Shown: in pieces, positions 60,344-64,000 of the stretch
How positions within the stretch are numbered: the stretch's first letter is position 1
How the letters are laid out: each line of letters begins with the position of its first letter
NCBI RefSeq assembly: GCF_014203045.1
Contig: NZ_JACHIF010000001.1
Span: 310,001-374,000, forward strand
Length of the DNA: 64,000 bases
From: Prosthecobacter dejongeii
GTDB taxonomy: Bacteria > Verrucomicrobiota > Verrucomicrobiia > Verrucomicrobiales > Verrucomicrobiaceae
Reading direction: 5' to 3'
Notes under the pieces: model-generated
The model's database searches: none
The model's input: only the letters and a program-made list of their open reading frames with translations
Told to the model about the DNA's origin: nothing
Translations under genes and position numbers: made by a program

Positions 60344-61252
60344 ATGAGCCTTTTTTCGATCATCACCCTCTTCGCCTTCGCGGTTCAGGCTCAAAGCCTT
60401 GATCTGGCAAGATATGAGACCCTAACGGTTGAACAAAAAGTCGAGTTCTTTGGGGGGCAATCGAAGATGCGCCTACAGCCGGAGACTGATTTTGTTCAGG
60501 CTCTCGTCCTTGGGGTTGCAGACTCCCACGAAGCCGTGCGGCGGCGGGCCACTCAGAGGGCAGCCATGACGCTTGCGGGTTTGCAGCAGCTCGCACAATC
60601 AGGCCAGCCCGTGCCCGTCCACGAATCCCGCGCACGAAAACACTCTATGAACATGAACATACTTTTTTTCAGTTTGATCATTGTTGGGTCGGCGGGGCAT
60701 TTGATAGCTCAAGATCCCATCGAACAGATCCTTATCCCAAACGCTTTATCTCCGGAACTTGAAGCGCTGCCTTCCATTGTCTTTAAAAGAGGATGGGTGG
60801 ACAGAGAACCTCTGAGTCCAGAGGCCAAACAAGCAGTGACGAATCAAGATCTGGCCAAGCTTTCTACGATGCTCGCCACAACTGACGCTAGAGTTCAACG
60901 GCAAGCGGCTCTGGGGATGGGCCAACTCACAGAGCACCAAGCGGAGGCGCGAGAAATCCTTTCACGCTTTATTGCGGCGGAGTTGAATCCATGGCGCACG
61001 GAGTTTGGGGATCAGTTTTTCTCAAGGCAGACTGCGATTAATGCGGCTGAGCAGTCACTGGCGGCTCTTCTCGCTAAGGCTAAAACATCTGAGCGCTCGG
61101 CGGAAATAGCGATGCCAGCCAAGACTCCCGAAGCGAAGCCTTCGACTGTGCGCGAACCCTGGTTTTTCTCGACTCTCTGGTTCGGGATCGTGCTGGTGAG
61201 CGCTGCCGCCCTGGGCCTCGTGTGGCTGCTTTTGAAAAAGCGGAAGGTGTGA
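60344..61252 (+). CDS. Secreted HEAT-like protein with two signal-like segments
   Basis: 302 residues if read from 60344. The first segment (MSLFSIITLFAFAVQAQS) is signal-like and is followed by a HEAT-like helix (AVRRRATQRAAMTLAGLQQL). An in-frame ATG at 60647 opens a second signal peptide (MNMNILFFSLIIVGSAGHLIA), then a HEAT-like region (DLAKLSTMLATTDARVQRQAALGMGQL) and a C-terminal transmembrane helix with basic end (IVLVSAAALGLVWLLLKKRKV). Either the real gene is the 201-residue product from 60647 and the upstream frame is open by chance, or two genes have fused. No family was recognised. Confidence 0.6.
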   Translation: MSLFSIITLFAFAVQAQSLDLARYETLTVEQKVEFFGGQSKMRLQPETDFVQALVLGVADSHEAVRRRATQRAAMTLAGLQQLAQSGQPVPVHESRARKHSMNMNILFFSLIIVGSAGHLIAQDPIEQILIPNALSPELEALPSIVFKRGWVDREPLSPEAKQAVTNQDLAKLSTMLATTDARVQRQAALGMGQLTEHQAEAREILSRFIAAELNPWRTEFGDQFFSRQTAINAAEQSLAALLAKAKTSERSAEIAMPAKTPEAKPSTVREPWFFSTLWFGIVLVSAAALGLVWLLLKKRKV

Positions 61253-61560
61253 AGCGATATGTTTGCCTAACGGAAGGTGTGGTTTGGTGAAGTGGGGGCT
61301 AGGATGTGGGTTGTAAAATCCTGCGCCTGATGACTCATCTTCTTTCTTCCTTTCACGCGGTTCAAGGTTGGATGAGATGGTTAGCGGCTGCTCTATTTGC
61401 CGTCCTGCTTATCCCCGAATTTGAATGGAGGGAGAGCCTGGCCCTGGTGTGTTTTTTACCTGCTGGGCGTGATTGTTGGAAGCGTTTACAGAGAGATGCC
61501 CAAAATTTGTATCGCCAGAATAGTTTATTAACACCAGCAACAGCATTACCAGGCAGTAAG

Positions 61561-62271
61561 ATGAAGTCCATGACAGCCCGTCTCATTCACCCTTTCATTT
61601 GTGCAGCGGCACTCACGCAAAGTGCATTTTCGCAATCACTTTTAGAATCGGTGCAGCGCCTGAGTCAGATCGAAAAATCATCAGAAGGTTTCAACTCACA
61701 AATCTACCTGAAAGCGACGGCCGAAGCTCTGCTGGCCTGGGAAAAGGCTGATGAAGAGGAGAAAAGGAGGTTCGCTTCGCACTTGTTCGGCATGCATTTC
61801 CGGAGGTCTCAGATCATGGCCTCTGCACATGATTACAATGCTGCTGCCGCTGAACTGAGTGCGGAGGCTGCTCTGCAAAAGGACTTTGAAGGTCGGCTGG
61901 AGTTTACAACCAAATCCCCCGACAGCTTCTTTCGTAACCTTGTGGAGTTGCAAGCCCAACTGACGGCTGAAATCGGCCGCGATCCGCTGATGGGTCAAGT
62001 TAGTTACTCTTTCCAAAGAGAGGGAGAGGACTTCATCGCGGCCAGATTTGAGCTTGGGAATGAAATTGCAGACACTACAGTGCCAGAAGTCGGTCCCGAG
62101 AGCGCTTTGGTCTTGGTGCATCGGCTCAGTAAGCTAGACGGTAAGTTTGTCGCAGCAGCGCCACGATTGCTCGTGGTGGCCAAAGGAGGCCGCCTTCCGG
62201 ATGTATTAAAGCAAGCTACTGTCGAAATCGTCTTGGACTCCGCAGGGAGAATGTCGGCTCGTCGGCTGTAG
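61561..62271 (+). CDS. Secreted protein of unknown function
   Basis: 236 residues from the ATG 61561, which opens a signal peptide (MTARLIHPFICAAALTQSAFSQ). The mature part is helical (LESVQRLSQIEKSS, EALLAWEKADEEEKRRFASHLFG) and then beta (QVSYSFQREGEDFIAARFELG, KGGRLPDVLKQATVEIVLD). The frame remains open up to an ATG at 61306, and that extension also has a hydrophobic segment (RWLAAALFAVLLIPEF), so the start is uncertain. No family was recognised. It follows the 60344 gene in the same direction. Confidence 0.55.
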   Translation: MKSMTARLIHPFICAAALTQSAFSQSLLESVQRLSQIEKSSEGFNSQIYLKATAEALLAWEKADEEEKRRFASHLFGMHFRRSQIMASAHDYNAAAAELSAEAALQKDFEGRLEFTTKSPDSFFRNLVELQAQLTAEIGRDPLMGQVSYSFQREGEDFIAARFELGNEIADTTVPEVGPESALVLVHRLSKLDGKFVAAAPRLLVVAKGGRLPDVLKQATVEIVLDSAGRMSARRL

Positions 62272-62447
62272 GCGGTATTTAATGCCCTTTTATTTCTCAT
62301 GGAGGAGTCGAAGTCATTTTTTTACTCCGGTGAGTTAGTGAAACACTGTCTCGCACAGTCACTTGACCAGCCTCTGGAAACCCTTGATGAATGCGAGATT
62401 GAAAGGGGGCCTCCTGGCATCCCTTGAGCTCATTTCTGGAGTTTCTT

Positions 62448-63545
62448 ATGAAAAAGCTGTTTTCTTCTTTGGTTTCCACGCTGGTCCTGGCGCTCGTTTT
62501 GCCTGCCAGGGCGGTGATTCCAGATGCACTGCCAGCGGCGCCGGAGCCGGTGGAGGATATTTTGCGCCTGCAGATCTTCCTGGATACGCAGCTTTTCGGT
62601 CCGGGGAAGGTGGATGGGCGGCCGGGGGACATCACCACACAGGCGCTGAAGCTTTACCAGCGCACGCAGGGCCTGCCAGAGACGGAGGTGGCGGCGCACA
62701 CGCTGGATCTCAGCAGCGTGCCGGAGGTGTACACCACCTACACCATCCGCCCGGAGGACCTGAAATACGTGGGAGATCTGCCCAGCCAGCCCTCCGCCCA
62801 GAGCAAGAAGAAGTACCTGCCGTATGATTCGCTGCTGGAGTTTTTGACGGAGCGCTTTCACTGCTCGCCTGAGTTGATTGAGTTCATCAATCGGCCCATG
62901 AAGATGGCGGCCCTGAAGCCGGGGGATGTGGTGAAGGTGCCCAGCGTGCAGCCTTTCCTCATCGAGGAACTGACGCAGATCGCCAAGCTGCCGGAGGTGC
63001 CGGAATTTCTCACGCGGGTGATCAAGATCGACACGCGGGAAAAGCGCCTGCGCCTCTATGAAGGGGAAAAGCTGCTGGCCACGCTGCCGATCACGCCGGG
63101 CAGTGGCCACTTGGCGACACCGCCGGGGACGTGGCGCATTTTAGGCATCGCGCAGATGCCGACCTTCCGCTGGGATAAAAGTGTGCTAGAGTATGGGGTG
63201 CGCAGCAGCAGCTACTACCAGCTCCCCTTGGGGCCAAACAATCCGGTGGGGGTGATGTGGATCGGCCTGAACAAGCCGGGCATCGGCATCCATGGGACGA
63301 ATCAGCCGCAGACGATCGGTCGCAGCGCCAGCCACGGCTGCATGCGTACGGCGAACTGGGATGTGGTGCGCCTGGTGAAAATGATCACGCAGGGCATGAC
63401 GGTCATCATTGAGGGCCCAGCACCCGTGCCGCGCCCGCCCGTGTATGCCAAGGCGGTGAAGGCGGAGGAAGTGCGACCTGCCGAGGCCGCTCCGCCACCA
63501 CCCGAACCGAGGCGTGGACTGAAGCTGTTTTTCTGGAAAAAGTGA
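62448..63545 (+). CDS. L,D-transpeptidase (YkuD family) with peptidoglycan-binding domain
   Basis: 365 residues from the ATG 62448 (MKKLFSSLVSTLVLALVLPARA, a signal peptide). Residues about 25-85 form a PG_binding_1-like domain (LQIFLDTQLFGPGKVDGRPGDITTQALKLYQ). Around residues 125-165 a LysM-like module is possible. The YkuD domain (about 185-320) has IKIDTREKRLRLYEGEKLL, TPPGTWRILGI, the HGTNQPQTIGRSASHGCMRT catalytic segment (His at HGTN, Cys in SHGCMR). A Pro-rich tail closes the protein. It probably makes 3-3 cross-links or attaches proteins to peptidoglycan in the periplasm. Confidence 0.92.
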   Translation: MKKLFSSLVSTLVLALVLPARAVIPDALPAAPEPVEDILRLQIFLDTQLFGPGKVDGRPGDITTQALKLYQRTQGLPETEVAAHTLDLSSVPEVYTTYTIRPEDLKYVGDLPSQPSAQSKKKYLPYDSLLEFLTERFHCSPELIEFINRPMKMAALKPGDVVKVPSVQPFLIEELTQIAKLPEVPEFLTRVIKIDTREKRLRLYEGEKLLATLPITPGSGHLATPPGTWRILGIAQMPTFRWDKSVLEYGVRSSSYYQLPLGPNNPVGVMWIGLNKPGIGIHGTNQPQTIGRSASHGCMRTANWDVVRLVKMITQGMTVIIEGPAPVPRPPVYAKAVKAEEVRPAEAAPPPPEPRRGLKLFFWKK

Positions 63546-63592
63546 GGTGAGCACAGACGGCGGCGAGTCACCTCAGGAATCAACTCCCAGCA

Positions 63593-64000
63593 TCACCCCA
63601 ACTGCCGTTTTGCCAACGTTCCCAAGACACCGAGAGCCTCTTGCAAACGGGGACTCCAGGGCACGCCACAGGAAAGGCGGATGCAGTGGCGATACCCCTG
63701 GTTAGGCGAAAACATGGGGCCGGGGGCGATGTTGATCTCGCGAGCGAGCGCCTCATCCTGCAGCCGCAGGGCATCCACCCCGATGGGCATTTCCACCCAC
63801 AGGACGAAGCCGCCCTGGGGCTTCGTCACCCGCGTGCCGTCGGGAAATGCAGCGGCCACGGCCTGCCCCACGCGCCGCAGATTCGCGGCATAGATGGACC
63901 GCACACCGCGCAGGTAGTGGTCATAGCCGCCGGTGGCGAGGAATTCGGCGATGGCTAGCTCTGGCAGGGTGGCCGTGGCCAGCGTGCTGGTAAGCTTCAG
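63593..64000 (-). CDS. MocR/PdxR-like GntR-aminotransferase, C-terminal fragment (cut by window edge)
   Basis: The last 136 codons of a leftward gene, open to the window edge. The translation (LKLTSTLATATLPELAIAEF, then GGFVLWVEMP and INIAPGPMFSP, ending with YRHCIRLSCGVP) matches the C-terminal end of the class I aminotransferase-like domain of MocR-type regulators (for example YdcR/PdxR). The GntR-type HTH and the PLP lysine would lie outside the window, so a plain aminotransferase cannot be ruled out. Confidence 0.82.
   Translation of the reverse strand: MKLTSTLATATLPELAIAEFLATGGYDHYLRGVRSIYAANLRRVGQAVAAAFPDGTRVTKPQGGFVLWVEMPIGVDALRLQDEALAREINIAPGPMFSPNQGYRHCIRLSCGVPWSPRLQEALGVLGTLAKRQLG

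Overview
The window looks like chromosomal DNA from a moderately GC-rich Verrucomicrobiota bacterium, probably Verrucomicrobiaceae or Prosthecobacter-like. The evidence is indirect: a DUF1501/DUF1800 secreted protein pair, DUF4159 and DCC proteins, a type IV pilus cluster with Gram-negative secretin, many genes without a clear Shine-Dalgarno site, and proteins that match family consensus motifs but look divergent. No rRNA, CRISPR array, insertion sequence or prophage was seen. One tRNA (Cys, GCA) is present.

Layout. 1-9 kb: the 5' end of metH, divergent pstB/pstS, recN, the t6A genes tsaC/Sua5 and tsaD, then a leftward c-di-AMP and cell-wall operon, cdaA - very small CdaR-like protein - glmM. 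9-12.6 kb: a three-gene secreted and outer-membrane locus (Pro/Gly-rich protein, TPR plus beta-barrel protein, small Pro-rich protein). 12.6-17.6 kb: gltB behind a close match to a sigma-54 promoter and a terminator-like leader hairpin. 17.6-20.8 kb: DUF4159 protein, esterase-like hydrolase, DCC protein and a protein with a GspG-like tail. 20.8-32 kb: DUF1501 protein and a 3161-residue DUF1800 protein whose DUF1800 domain is split by about twelve Calx-beta-like repeats.

32.4-50.8 kb is the main accessory region, a type IV pilus-like machine in two converging operons. The rightward operon carries a prepilin, a PilM-PilN fusion, PilO-, PilP- and PilQ-like proteins, PilB, PilC, a second prepilin, an ABC ATPase/permease pair and three proteins of unknown function. 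The leftward operon carries three secreted or membrane proteins of unknown function, three minor-pilin-like proteins and a PilT-like ATPase. No prepilin peptidase gene is in the window.

51-64 kb is mostly housekeeping: a pseudouridine synthase, rplU-rpmA, a lipoprotein, a STAS/PP2C regulatory pair, grpE-dnaJ, a glutaredoxin, tRNA-Cys, hemA with a CcsA/HemX-like gene, two secreted proteins with ambiguous starts, an L,D-transpeptidase, and the 3' end of a MocR-like regulator. An over-represented heptamer, GTTAGGC, is scattered through the whole window in genes and gaps, in several reading frames. All counts and motif matches were made by eye.
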